From Diatrype stigma (lineage: Eukaryota > Ascomycota > Sordariomycetes > Xylariales > Diatrypaceae), in assembly GCA_022225965.2 (NCBI GenBank), contig JAKJXP020000140.1, positions 30,339 through 94,338 on the forward strand: DNA of 64,000 nt, written 5' to 3'. The translations under genes were made by a program, and so were the position numbers. Positions 44,791 through 56,377 of the stretch are shown one piece after another (position 1 is the first letter of the stretch; each line of letters begins with the position of its first letter). The notes under the pieces are model-generated. The model had not been told where the DNA came from. It saw only the letters and a program-made list of their open reading frames with translations, and ran no database searches.

Positions 44791-47700
44791 CTTGAATATG
44801 AGAGTCGTGGAGTGGTTCAGAACTGTTAGATTCTACTTCATACAGACTTTCTCTCAGGGTGTAATGAGGATACTCACATCTTATAGTACAAAATATGAGG
44901 TCGTAAACCTCTGCCCACAATGCACCTTGTTTCAACGTAGCAGAACCAAAGCATTGTCATCAAAATTAAACTAGTCTTTCCTGTTTGACTACCCTTTTGT
45001 CCCAAGCATACTAGTCCCAAGAACAATCAGCATTGTTATTGGCCGTAAAGATCTTTTGTTCTCAGTGTAGACCATTTCATTGTTCTATAAGCAATACCAT
45101 TTATAAACTTGTAGAAAGGCTTTTAAGTTCGAAAGCCATTGATAGGAATAAGAACAGAATAATAGAGTCTAGGCTTGGTAATTCCGGATTAGATGTCATA
45201 GCTTATCACTCTAAGCCTGGTGGTCCTTGCGGATTTCATCTTCATCCACCGTCCCACTCAGTTGATAGATATCAGATTGACTTAATATGCGGGGTACGAA
45301 TCTCCGGGATGCTAGATTCCTATTGGATTTAAGGTCAATGAATCTTTCTAATTATACAAGTCACCTAGAGAATGCATCTACTGTGAAGGAGAGTTGTGAT
45401 TATAGTGGGTGGAACTACTACTCAATAGTTATTAGGGAAAAGTTTACTGTGGAGTAGTAAGGTACGAAAGTGTTAGTCAAAGAAAGGGGTAAGGGGGCAA
45501 CTCCTCGCGCAGCCACCCCCCTCTAAAAAAGAAGAAGAAGAAGAAGAAGGGGGGGGTTGCGAAAGTATACGCTTCATGTTCCGGAGGGACTCGAGTGGGT
45601 AAGAAACCGGCCTTTTATCAAGGTTGAAAGCTTCATGCTCAATTTCCTACTCATTTACACATTCCTATTGCCGGCCCAGAAATAGCCCTTGTAAAAGATG
45701 TCATCACGCTACTTGTTCTTACCTCGGATTACCCCATCACAGAGGCCACTATTCAAGAATGGTATATCTTTGACAAGGTAAAATGGTATGTGAGGTAATG
45801 GTGGCATGCAGTTCAATATGGAAGTACAGATCCGAGCTCAAAAGGGGGAAGGAGCTATAGTCCACTGCGTCCTCTTCGGGATCACCCCTTCCTTGCACAT
45901 GCCACCGATGGCCTAGAGCTGGCTATGGTATCTTCGCGGGTTTAGGTTTGCTGTTGAGGCTTTAGTTAGCAATCGCCTCGTGGACTATGTCGTTGCAGAC
46001 GAGACGTCTGTATTGATAGACGAATGTATCCGACATCTTAGTCGAGTAATAGGCGGGAGCAAGTAGTCTGGATGCTTGACCTTAGGATTATTGGCTTTTT
46101 AAAACATTTCAATTCTCATTACACTGACTTTCATTGCCGGCTCCATCCACTTGATCTCGAAAATGCATCATCATCATCACCTTGATTGGTGGGGAAGGGA
46201 ATGCAACGAGCAAGGGGAGTTGCCTCGTTAAGCTTGTGACGCCTATCCCATGCTGTTGCACACCTCTGATGTGTGCTCGACCTTCACTCCAACAGGCATC
46301 AGTTGAGAAGAGTGCGAACTGCAGTTGATACGCAACAGAAAAGGCCTTTATCTCCCTGGTATGTCGTTATTGCTGGGTTTCAAGGCGGTATACCTAATGG
46401 TAGCTGGGAAAAGCATCCTAGACCTATGAGGATGTACCATCACAGCAGGCAGGTCTATTCGTCTAGATCGCCTTACTCGGCTTATGTTGCTTCATCGTCA
46501 TCGCCGCCGTCTACCACCACATCAGCGCGGCTTCCGACCAGCGGAGCACATATTGGTAAACCCCCCAGACCTGGCTTAGCCCGGTGACAGAAACTGCCTG
46601 GCCACGCTTCCGTGATGAGCGCGCTGCTGATGTGGGATGTAGACCAAGGCGTTCGAGCACATCCAGCGCAAACGAACGGGTACCTATTAACGACCGAGGC
46701 GCCCGTGTGCGTGTTCGACGGTCTGCCGGGGTGGAGGTCCTCAGTCCTCACCTCGATAAACTGTTTCCGCTGCCCAGCGAGATGGACATTCTGCTGCGCG
46801 GCGGGGGAACCTGCCAAGAACAAACTGGAGCTGGTCGAGGTTGATGGTAGTAGTAGAGTATTACGGAAAGGAACACTGCCCGCTCCCGGAGGGCACCTAT
46901 CCCTCCGCCCTCCAGTCTACCGTCCTCCCGCCCTAAGCCCCCTGGGACCGGGGACACACTACAAGTACGCTGTTCACAACCTCCGGGCTGATGAACAATG
47001 CTGGCCGGTATCTTGGTAGAGTCAAGCCTCTTGATATCGGTTCTGCTGGGTCCTGCTTCCTGCACGAGACGGTCTTGGCCGATATCCTATTACAGGCGCT
47101 CAGACTAAGAACCCTCGTCCTCTTGACGCATCTTTCGGTGTTATGGAGGTTCGGGAAAAGCTACAATGGTTCAAGATATCAGGGTCTGCTACAAGAACAT
47201 CGGGCATCATTTGTCCGGCCTGTCAGAGTCTTTGGCCTCAGGCCAATGGCCAAAATGCCACGCCCAGCCATATAGCCACATAATCACGATTTAGGCAAAT
47301 AGGCTTCGATATCTCATGAAACAGTGCGGCCGCATCCGTAATACACACCGCTTACCACGCCTATTCGATAGAAAAGTAAGACAGTACCAGGTTCGAGGAA
47401 CATGTAGGCCTCGATCGGCAGCAATGTTTCTATGGTTGGGAAGAGGAATAGGGTTGCATACATCTGAGGGGTCGATCTCATTGGCCGTTTCGGTTCCCCT
47501 ACCGGTTGTTGATGTGAGATATTGTGCAAAATGTGATTACTATGTAGGTAGCATCAACGGAACGTTATCGCCCTCGCCGTTCGCCGTTTAGGTAATATAG
47601 CAGTGAGCACAAAGTGCCAATATGCAGTGCCGCCGCTACGACGGCATGAACCGCGGTAACACGGACTACCTACCTCGCAGCCTCGGTAGGTTATATAAGG

Positions 47701-48805
47701 TTGTAGATGAAGATTCCTTGCATTTGCATGGTTTGCGATCATGCCCCATGTTGCGCAGCCTTGCTTCTGGTTGTGTTTTAAATGTCCGCTGCATCATTTG
47801 TTCAAGCCCTCTCGAGTATAATATACCTAGATTTACTGTTAGGCGATGATGAGGCCAGACCACAGTTTGATAGGTCCGGAACTAGCCAGGCATTCGCCAA
47901 TCGCGATCGAGATATAAGGTATATTCCGGGCCGGCGCGGTATATTCAGCAGCTCGTCTGTACCGCACATTATACATGTAGCCTTAGACACCCCTGGCTGG
48001 CATCGCATCATGGGTGCTGTGTTATGCTCCTTCCGATGAGACTACGTGACAGACCAGTGAGTTCTTTTCCCTAACCGGGTCTATAAAAAGACATGAGCTA
48101 CTCATGCGTAGTAATCGCGCTGGGGACAGGAATAACACCGGCTCCGCTTAGAGGATGGCTCCGCATACTTCGATTGGAAGAAAACAGGGGATAAGCCTCC
48201 CACTCCTACCTAGATACGCAGGCTAGTCTTGGCAAACCATGTGTGTCAGACAAGCCGAGCCTGGTCCACACGTGGTATAACGAGGTAGTAACAAGAAGTC
48301 TATCAGCACTTGAACCAGCCCGGCGCCGAAAGAGGATCCCAAGATTAGAAGAAGCTGGTGCGGCTCGGAAAGGATGTGCAGTCCTGTGACTGTTTATTGG
48401 AGGACAGCGTAGTGGCGTGCTGTAGGACTGCGTTTCTAGTGAAGGGGGGTGAATGCGACGCAGTATTGGACTGGCTCGATCGCCTGCCTAGGATTGGGCG
48501 CAGATTGTCACATTATAGGACCCTACAGAGGCAGCTACAGGAGACTATTACTCCTCAGCACCCACACTATGCACATCCCATATATTGAATACTTCCAGGC
48601 CTTTCTTTCCTATGGCGACGCTGGCTGTTGGCTGCTTTCTGAACGATGGTCTTGCCGATTGGCCAGACGCAGTGCCACATGTAAAGCCCGACAAAGGGTT
48701 TTGGTGCGAGTCTCCTCGCGAAACTTCAACATCACCTAACCTTCTACTTTGAGGCCGTTGTTCGATACTCGTACTTTGGTGGAATTGGAGGCAAAAAAAT
48801 TCACG
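44791..48805. other. Four-kilobase stretch with no recognisable gene
   Basis: Many short frames overlap on both strands, none with clear motifs. Sequence is of ordinary base composition, not the AT-rich RIP type. A GAA microsatellite followed by a G run lies at about 45527-45555. The stretch 46470-46860 gives short hydrophobic or basic peptides in changing frames that might be a decayed membrane-protein gene, but the match is too weak to call. Confidence 0.45.
45527..45555. repeat. GAA microsatellite followed by poly-G
   Basis: About six GAA units next to seven or more G, in non-coding sequence. Confidence 0.8.
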
Positions 48806-50323
48806 ATGGCTGAGTCGCAGCCGCCGCCGCCGCCGCCGCGGCTAGAGGACTTCGCGCCAGAATATGTGGCTTTCGACCAAGGGAAGATGATTTATAGCTG
48901 GATGGCGATCATGACTGCGATGGCAACCTGTGCCGTGGGATTACGTTTCTGGGCGAGGAAAGAAAGATGCGCGGGGTTGAGGCTGGATGACTGGGTCATT
49001 CTTGCGGCGCTGGTAAGTTTCTATCAATCTCGCGATTGAATAAGTCGCTGATTGATATCACGGTAGCCTTTCCTTTGGGCTCTCATGACGTGCGGGGTGC
49101 TAGGTAAGATACTGCTCTACACTGGCGTTCGTCGACAGTCTTGAGAAGCCGCTGACATTTCGATAGCTGTGGTACTAGGAGGGGTTGGAAAGCATCTGGA
49201 TGTCAATTTGATAGCCGACCCAGATACTTTCTCGAATAGCCTTAAGGTGAAACCCGATCTCTATATGTCCGTGATAGTTAGGATGTAAGCTTATGGATTC
49301 GTAGTTCCTCTACATCTCGCAGTTCATGTACGGAACGGTCATTGCCTTAGTGAAAGCGTCGATCCTCTCACTTTACTGGCGCACTTTCCCGACGCGGTTC
49401 ATGAAAACGTCCTGTCACATCCTTGGGGGAATTGTGTTTGCATGGTGGATCGTTGTCATGGCTGTGCCTACTGCCCAATGTAGACCAATTCGAAAGTCTT
49501 GGACGCCTGGGATGACAGAGGGAACCTGCATCGATACGTGCTCGTTTCTGGTCGGGAATGCTGTACCCAACATCATAACGGACGCGGCCATTCTGTCACT
49601 TCCCGTCTACCAAGTGAGCAAACTGAGTTTGAGGGCGCTGCAGAAGGTGGCTGTCACGGGCATATTCCTCCTGGGAGGACTGTGAGTATAGGCAACGATG
49701 GAACGTTGGGGGGTGAAGGCTGACACTCTCTAGTGTCGTTGTTGCTAGCTGCTTTCGACTCAAGGCCATATTCGATATGGAAAAGGCCGGCTGGGTCTCT
49801 GACTATACCAGTACGTATTAATGGGAAGCTAGGGCGAGGACCACCGAAGTGAAGCAATGCTAACGCGAGAACAGTCGTGGTTAAAGATTCATGGCTATGG
49901 ACGGTTGCTGAGCCTGCCGTGGGTATATTATGCGCGTGTTTACCAACTTTGCGACCCTTAGCCAGCGTCATATTCGGACGGGTCTTGACGAAGTTGTCAA
50001 CTACAGAATCAGCGGGCTTGAACGAATCCAGTGGCATCGCCACCATAGGCGGACACGGATCCAAGCCTCGCTATTCGAAGGCTCAGGGGGTGGACGGGAT
50101 GGGGTTCGAGCGGCTCAGAGACATCGAAGCATCAGACCGAACTCCTGTGAGGCTGTGGCCTAAGGGGTACTGCGCGGACAGAGAGACTACAGTGGTCGGG
50201 ACGGACTCGCATAGTGTGATAAGCGCAGAGATCGCGCTTGGGGCTATCCATGTCCGCAATGAAGTGAGCTTGTCCGAGATCACGATACCACGGTGTCACC
50301 TGCGGCCAAAAGCTGAGGATTGA
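48806..50323 (+). CDS. PTH11/SAT4-type rhodopsin-domain integral membrane protein
   Basis: A 408-residue protein in six exons: 48806-49012, 49067-49103, 49167-49246, 49305-49681, 49734-49810 and 49875-50323. All introns are GT-AG and the total is 409 codons with stop. Seven hydrophobic helices are expected. Diagnostic segments are LRFWARKERCAGLRLDDWVI (the R-x-DDW motif after helix 1), GGVGKHLDVN, FLYISQFMYGTVIALVKASI, LSLYWRTF and AQCRPIRKSW, with a Cys-rich loop (GTCIDTCSF) of the kind found in these receptors. Helix 6-7 gives VASCFRLKAIFDMEK. The soluble tail has GFERLRDIEA and many Ser/Thr. The start ATG is followed by a Pro run (PPPPPP). Members are putative fungal receptors, many orphan; PTH11 itself senses surface cues. 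Confidence 0.88.
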
Positions 50324-51004
50324 AGTGAAGTCTGCATATACAAAATATATACAATAATATACAACATGAGAGAGACGACTATAAAATGTACTCTGTCAAG
50401 TATAAGACGAGTTCGGCGGGATAGGCATCGTGAACCGCATCGCGAACCGCATCGTGAATCGCATCGTAACAAATGATATTATGGGCAGGAAATGAAGCTT
50501 CGCATGGACTTGCCATCTCGGGACGAGGATAGGGACATCGTCCAGATAAACGCCTAACTGAGAACTGCCTAGCACCTAGTTAGTAGCTGCTATAGTATTC
50601 CCGTCCAGCCCGTGCGGTAACCCCACTACCGGCTACCCCACTACCGCTACGGAGAGCAGGCCGTTATCGCCCCTCGAAAATTACATATGCCTACTCAGGT
50701 ATCACACCTAAGGCTCGGCTTTCTTCCGATTCCGACGTCATTATAACATGCATCCCCGTCGCATTACATAACAGACTTATAACGACTTACCAAACCTCCG
50801 ATATCCCCAGCTCCCGTGCGCTGCTACTGACCTACTAAGGGCGATATCCATGTATACAGCATAGGGACAAGCGGCGCAGAATAATTAGAGGGGAGCTTCA
50901 GGTTCCAAGGTTCCATGTAAAACCAATTCGAACGGAGGGGCACTTCGTAATTCATCCACTTATACCCAACTTGCTACTTGCTTGCAGATGCTCATTTGGG
51001 CACA
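50324..51004. other. Intergenic, includes SSADH promoter
   Basis: About 680 bp. A 12-bp tandem repeat is at 50425-50468. No gene seen. Confidence 0.5.
50425..50468. repeat. 12-bp tandem repeat
   Basis: About 3.5 copies of gcatcgtgaacc with single changes (cgcgaacc, gtgaatc), about 100 bp after the rhodopsin-domain gene. Confidence 0.88.
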
Positions 51005-52723
51005 ATGAGTATCCTACGGACGTTGCAAAAGGGCGTCTTCACCACTTCGAGACACGTAACAGTGCGGTCAAGTTTCCAGAGAGCGACACTGCCCCTCGTA
51101 GCAACACGCTTAGCATCTAGTATGGCGCCGAAGGTAAGTGTCGAGGAAAAAGAAGCGACCTGCTTGCTGCCTTGTACTTGCTTCCCTATCTCCCATCTCC
51201 AAGGAAGCACAGTCTCTATTTAGCTAACGAAGATTTCGAACACATAGCTCAAAGACCCCTCCCTCCTCAAGACCAATGTCTGCTACGTGAACGGCGAATG
51301 GGTCCCGGCCCGCTCGGGTAAGACATTCGAGGTGCACGACCCGTCGACGGGGGCGCTGGTCGGGACCTGCCCGGAGTTCGACCGGCAGGACGCCGAGGGC
51401 GCCATCGCGGCGGCCTCGGCGGCCTTCGCGAGCTTCCGGACCCAGACGGGCCGCGAGCGGGCCAAGCTGCTGCGGCGGTGGTACGACCTGACGGTCGAGA
51501 ACGCCGACGACCTCGCGACCCTCATCACGTGGGAGAACGGGAAGCCGCTGGCGGACGCTAAGGGCGAGGTGACCTACGCGGCCAACTTCTTCGAGTGGTT
51601 CAGCGAGGAGGCGCCCCGCATCTACGGCGACACCATCCCGGCCACCGTGCCGGGCAACCGCGTCCTCACCGTGCGCGAGCCCGTCGGCGTCTGCGGCCTG
51701 ATCACGCCGTGGAACTTCCCCGCCGCCATGATCACGCGCAAGATCGGCCCCGCGCTGGCCGCCGGCTGCACCGTCGTCTGCAAGGCGCCCGCCGAGACGC
51801 CCCTCACGTCGCTCGCGCTCGCCGAGCTGGCGCACCGCGCCGGCGTCCCCAAGGGCGTCGTCAACGTCGTCACGAGCCACGAGAACACCGTCGCGCTCGG
51901 CGAGGTGCTGACCACGCACCCGGACGTGCGCAAGGTGTCGTTCACGGGCTCGACGGGCGTCGGCAAGATCCTGATGCGCCAGGCGTCCTCGACGCTGAAG
52001 ATCCTGTCCATGGAGCTCGGCGGCAACGCGCCGCTGATCGTCTTCGACGACGCCGACGTCGACCTGGCCGTGGCCGGCGCTGTGACGTCCAAGTTCCGCT
52101 CCTCGGGCCAGACGTGCGTCTGCGCCAACCGCATCTACGTCCAGCAGGGCATCTACGAGGAGTTCTCCCAGAAGTTCGCCGCCAAGGTCAGGGAGTTCAA
52201 GGTGGGCCACGGCTTCGACGCGGGCGTCACCCACGGCCCCCTCATCCACGACAGGGCCGTGGCCAAGGTGGACTCGCATGTCAAGGATGCCGAGGAGAAG
52301 GGCGGGAAGGTGATCGTCGGCGGGCAGAAGATCCCCGGCTTGGGCTCCAACTTCTACCAGCCGACCGTCATCACCGGGATGACGAAGGACATGGCGATCG
52401 CTTGCGAGGAGACCTTCGGACCGGTCGCCGGCCTCTTCCCCTTCGCAACGGAGCAGGAGGTGGTCGAGCTGGCCAATGCGGCCGAAGTCGGCCTGGCGGG
52501 CTACTTCTTCTCCCGCGACTTACAGCGGATCACGAGAGTGGCGGAAGCACTCGAGGTCGGGATGATCGGCGTCAATACCGGTCTGATCTCCGACCCGGCG
52601 GCACCGTTCGGCGGCGTCAAGCAGTCTGGCTTCGGCCGGGAGGGCTCGAAGTACGGCATTGAGGAATACATAAATATCAAGACGATCACGTTCGGCGGGA
52701 TGGGAAAGCCTCTGCAGAGTTGA
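51005..52723 (+). CDS. Succinate-semialdehyde dehydrogenase, probably mitochondrial
   Basis: A 534-residue aldehyde dehydrogenase from 51005-51133 and 51248-52723, with a 114-bp intron (GTAAGT donor). It oxidises succinate semialdehyde to succinate with NAD(P)+, the last GABA-shunt step. Exon 1 encodes a 40-residue Arg/Ser/Thr-rich, acid-free presequence (MSILRTLQKGVFTTSRHVTV). Catalytic features are MELGGNAPLIVFDDAD with the general-base Glu (about residue 298), SSGQTCVCANR with the nucleophile Cys (about 333) and the CxC pattern typical of SSADH, and the cofactor-site stretches ITPWNFPAAMITRK and VSFTGSTGVGK. EETFGPVAGLFPF follows. An internal Met (MAPK, at the end of exon 1) matches the start of cytosolic homologues, so dual targeting by alternative starts is possible. 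GC is very high in exon 2. Confidence 0.95.
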
Positions 52724-53129
52724 GATTGGTCTTCTAATTATATACCTACATAGTTCAACAGCATGCACACGGTCCTCGATAGAAACGAGAGACTCTTTTG
52801 CGACAAAGCACCTTGTTCGTCTTTTGTTCATATAAACGCAGGATAAGAATCTAAATGAGCCAACCCGAGGTGCTCTGGCTTCCAGTATGTAAATAAAATA
52901 TCGCATTGCCCTCGCCCTTCCCCCTTTCTCTTTGTGTACAGGCGTCCACGTAGACATGTGGACGACCCCTCTTCGTTTTTTACTTCTATTTTACCTTTTC
53001 CTATTACTTCCAAGTCCAAAGTATCAGCCCGGCACCGTCCTTTGTTCACATCGTAGCTGAAGAATTTCTAATCCTATTTACCCTACCTTATAGAAATTCA
53101 TCAAGACAAGGTTGTACTAACAGTGTCTG
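52724..53129. other. Intergenic, no gene seen
   Basis: About 400 bp between the convergent SSADH gene and the kinase relic. It presumably holds the SSADH 3' untranslated region. Confidence 0.5.
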
Positions 53130-54010
53130 CGTTCGGGTTGGGAAACGTCGATCGGTCTTGAATGTCATCCAAGGATGCCTGAGACAGTCCTAGATAGTAT
53201 ATCGCTTCTCCGGGTCCACCACTAACATGCGAGCGATCAGGTCCACTGCAAAGGAAATCAGTGACAAGCAGGGCGGCGCATTGGAGAGCAACTTACAGGC
53301 TTTACTCTGGAATTTTTCGCGCCCAATTCTCCGTGATAGTGTATACGGAGACTCTTCTGTATAGAGCTCATCAGAGATTGGCGGAATGCCACACATGCAA
53401 GTGTATAGTACTACACCAAGGGACCATATGTCCACCGCCTTGGTATACTTGCGATTTGGAGCCTCGGCGAGAGATTCAGGGCCACGTAACTTTGAGTCCC
53501 GTATACTTTCCCTATTTCAAAGCCATCCACGCCGATTACAATTACTCGACGGAGTCCAGAGATTTTACTATATACCTCTTGTCCATGAAAATATTTTCCA
53601 GTCTAATGTCCCGATGAACGATGTTTCGCCCATGCTACATTCTTCTCAGCATACCCGAAATCTGGGTGCACGCGCAGAATACATACCAGATAAAGTATGA
53701 CCAAACACAATTGTTCGAATACTTGCATTAACCGAACATCAGACCACAGCCCTTCGGTGGCAATATATTCGAATAGCGAACCTTCGGGCGTTCGTTCTTT
53801 GACGAGGTATACGGCTCCCGGTTCGTTGAATGCGTCGTGTAGGCCCAAGATCAGGGGATGACTGACACTCATCGATATGGAAATATCTCTGTTCCATGCG
53901 TCTTCCCATGAACACTCTACCCCTTCGTAAACTTTTCGACGGTGTGTCGCTGGCCGGTGGCATCGGCGAAGTCGAAACACTCCATCCCATCGATTCCCCC
54001 AAGCTTACCC
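53130..54010 (-). pseudogene. Chk2/Rad53-like protein kinase pseudogene
   Basis: The minus strand carries ordered kinase blocks in shifting frames. These are MECFDFADATGQRHTVEKFT, then one frame over SWEDAWNRDISISMSVSHPL, ILGLHDAFNEPGAVYLVKER, PEGSLFEYI, VHRDIRLENIFM (the HRD loop), a DFG-region remnant reading VDGFEIGK, then GPESLAEAPNRKYTKA, VDIWSLGVVLYTCMCG, PPISDELYTEESPY and ARMLVVDPEKRYTI. An in-frame TAG is followed by DCLRHPWMTF. At least two frameshifts (near 53930 and 53485) and one nonsense are visible. The glycine loop and any FHA domain are absent. The wording of the C-lobe is closest to fungal Chk2/Rad53-type kinases. Some breaks could be introns, but the shift inside the APE segment and the late TAG cannot. 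Confidence 0.7.
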
Positions 54011-54148
54011 AGAGAGTGAGGGTTATAAGGGATACCTCGACGAGAAGAACTGGAAGTATCAGATTCACGAGGATTCCTACCCCCTCTGTTCCAATATCAC
54101 ACCAGCTATGATAACGTCACTCCGCAATCGTATGTTGGATACAGAAAC

Positions 54149-54658
54149 ATGATTTGTTCTTACTCCCAGGGAGAAGTAAGTCCATTTCCGGCTCATCGAA
54201 AGACCACCCTGCTGATATTGTCGGATAACAGAAGGAGGTTTGCTCTTCTCTTGGCCTCTGCAGTCCTTCAGCTGCACGGGACTGCATGGCTAAAGAAGTC
54301 TTGGACGCTTGACGACGTTTTTGTGATGGATAACTGCGAGCTCTACGTGCCAGGAAATATCGAAACCCCCAAACCAAATGCGGACAGCTCCGAACCTGCA
54401 AAAACGTATGACATTCTTCGGAACGAGACACTTTTTGCCTTGGGCGAGGCTCTTATCGAGCTGACGTACTACCAACCCTTTCCGAGCCAAGACAAGATGA
54501 CAAGATGGTGTTTGCCCCCAGTGCAATTGGGGAATTATAGAACAATTGGGAAGGAACACCAAACCCATTGGCAGAAAGCGTACAGAAGAATATATCTAGC
54601 AGTCAGAAATATAGTAACGGATGTCTTTGGTATGGGTTCTTTAGGAGCTCTTCTTTAG
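54149..54658 (+). pseudogene. DUF7580-like protein, C-terminal fragment
   Basis: An open frame of 169 codons in which FALLLASAVLQLHGTAWLKK and TLFALGEALIELTYYQPF match the pattern of the C-terminal part of fungal DUF7580 proteins (LA-x-SVLQLH-x-T-x-WL, then LG-x-x-LIEL), a large family of unknown role often found near kinase-like or HeLo-domain proteins. Family members are typically several hundred residues; here the N-terminal part is missing and no upstream exon was recognised. It may therefore be a truncated remnant rather than a gene. It starts about 140 bp from the divergent kinase relic. Confidence 0.45.
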
Positions 54659-55030
54659 TTAGGGGTTAACTTGGAGTCTGGTTACTTTTTTTGGCCGCTG
54701 CCTCCGTACTGTAGGTGCCCCTACTGCGCCCATCGGCAGTCAGGTAACTACATATACTACGTACATGTATGTATGAAGTAGCTCCTTGTAGTCAATTCCA
54801 ATTGGTTCTGAAGCTGAGACTTCGTAGCTAGGGCCTTTATAAAGCCCCGTTCTATTGCACATCCGGGGCCGGACCCCTGCTAAATCCGACCCCCCAAATC
54901 TCCCCTGCAGTGGACCTGCACCACGCACCCATTTAGGTAATGACACACCAGTTGAGAGTTTCTTGTCGATAAGTGAAAAAGCCGGATCCGCATCGTCAAC
55001 AGCAGCAAAAGCAGGCAGTCTGACGCCGCC
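54659..55030. other. Intergenic, promoter of the RGG protein
   Basis: About 370 bp with a small catatactacgtacatgtatg repeat-like patch near 54752-54772. No gene seen. Confidence 0.5.
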
Positions 55031-56377
55031 ATGATTCGGCACCCCTTACTGCAATCGACCCTCGCCCGCGCGAGGCCAGACGTCGCCCGGGCCACCGACG
55101 GCATCGCATCCTCGCTGCGGCAATTCTCCGTCGCCCAGCGCTTGTCGTCGCCGCCCGAGGACGACGGCAAGAGCAAGAACCATGACACCAACACCGGCAA
55201 CTACAGCAACGCCGTGGCCAACTCCCGCCGCCAACGCGCCGTCGCCGCCGTCGACGAGATCATCGCCATGGGCGAGTCGTCCCTGACCCAGCTGCAGTCC
55301 CAGAGCCGAAACCCGAGCCCGGGCAGCCCGCCGAGCAGCGACCCCTCGTCCTCATCACCCCCCGCATCCCGGCCCAACATAATCAGGCTCACGAGCCTCC
55401 CCCGACAAGGCGGCTTCCAGGGCATCACGAAGTTCGACCCGGGCCCCCGACCGGTGTCGGGAGATTCGCCCCCGATCATCCGAGGCGGGTTCCGCCCGCG
55501 CAACAGCGGCGGTGGCTTCGCAGGAAGCTTCAACCAAGGTGGCGGCGGCTTCGGAGGAGGAGCAGGAGGAGGCGGGGACCGGCGGGGACGCGGACGCGGA
55601 CGCGGCGGCCGCGGCAGGGGAGGGAGAGGCGGCCGGGGCGGCCGAGGCGGCGAAGGCGGCGAGGAGGCCAAGCCCGCCGAGGGCGAAGGCGAAGATTCCG
55701 ACTACGTGCCCCCCGACGAGCGAGCGTACCTGGCGGTCTTGGAAGAGGGCACCGAGGCGCCCTACAACCCGTCGATCACGGTGGACGGGCTGGTGGGGTA
55801 CGCGCCGGCGGTGGCGACGGCGTCGCCGTCGCTGGGCCCCGCGAGCACGGTGCTGCGGCAGGCGCGCGTGCTCGGCGGCGGGCGGCCGTACGAGGAGGGG
55901 TACGCGCGCACGCCCGAGGAGGCCGTCGACCTGTACCGCCACGGCCACGGGGTGTTCTTCCCGTCGAAGGCGGCGCGCGACTGGGCCCAGTCGGCCTTCG
56001 CCAAGATGAAGTTCGCCGACAGCCCGCCCGACGAGACCAAGACGGCCGTGCTCGAGGCCGCCCTGCTGGGCAAGTACGACGGCCCCAAGTTCGCCGAGCC
56101 GCCTGCTACTAGTAGTAGTGGTAGTGGTAGTGGTAGCGCTTCCGGCAAGGCGGCCGCCGTCAGCCCGGCAGACCAGGCCGCGTTCACGCTGGCCACCGTC
56201 AAGAACTACGTCCGTCGCGACGCCTCGTGGTACTACTCCGGCGGCGAGGAAAAGATCCTCGCGAAGATCCAGAGCTTGCTGCCTGGTAGCGGAGGTGCTG
56301 CTGGACCATCCAAGACTGCGGGCGCGGGTGCCGGTGCTAGCAAGGGGAGAAGTGGTGAAGCTAGGGCAAATGCTTGA
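55031..56377 (+). CDS. Probable mitochondrial RGG-rich protein, function unknown
   Basis: A single-exon 448-residue protein. The N-terminus (MIRHPLLQSTLARARPDVAR) is Arg/Ala-rich and amphipathic, like a mitochondrial presequence. Residues about 60-165 are low-complexity with a Ser/Pro run. About 168-216 form a Gly/Arg-rich segment (RRGRGRGRGGRGRGGRGGRG), a common RNA-binding and methylation target. A conserved-looking globular part follows: DYVPPDERAYLAVLEEGTEA, TVDGLVGYAPAVATAS, PEEAVDLYRHG and VKNYVRRDASWYYSGGEEKI. I do not recognise this domain by name. Being convergent with mitochondrial ribosome recycling factor is suggestive, but fungi rarely cluster such genes. A role in mitochondrial RNA handling or translation is only an inference. 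Confidence 0.75.
   Translation: MIRHPLLQSTLARARPDVARATDGIASSLRQFSVAQRLSSPPEDDGKSKNHDTNTGNYSNAVANSRRQRAVAAVDEIIAMGESSLTQLQSQSRNPSPGSPPSSDPSSSSPPASRPNIIRLTSLPRQGGFQGITKFDPGPRPVSGDSPPIIRGGFRPRNSGGGFAGSFNQGGGGFGGGAGGGGDRRGRGRGRGGRGRGGRGGRGGRGGEGGEEAKPAEGEGEDSDYVPPDERAYLAVLEEGTEAPYNPSITVDGLVGYAPAVATASPSLGPASTVLRQARVLGGGRPYEEGYARTPEEAVDLYRHGHGVFFPSKAARDWAQSAFAKMKFADSPPDETKTAVLEAALLGKYDGPKFAEPPATSSSGSGSGSASGKAAAVSPADQAAFTLATVKNYVRRDASWYYSGGEEKILAKIQSLLPGSGGAAGPSKTAGAGAGASKGRSGEARANA

Noticed and set aside
46470..46860. Possible decayed fungal membrane-protein gene
   Set aside because: Short resemblances (for example LDKLFPLPSEMDILL) occur in changing frames and could be chance; not strong enough to annotate.
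51224..52279. 351-codon minus-strand frame opposite SSADH
   Set aside because: GC-rich antisense shadow; the plus strand has the full dehydrogenase.
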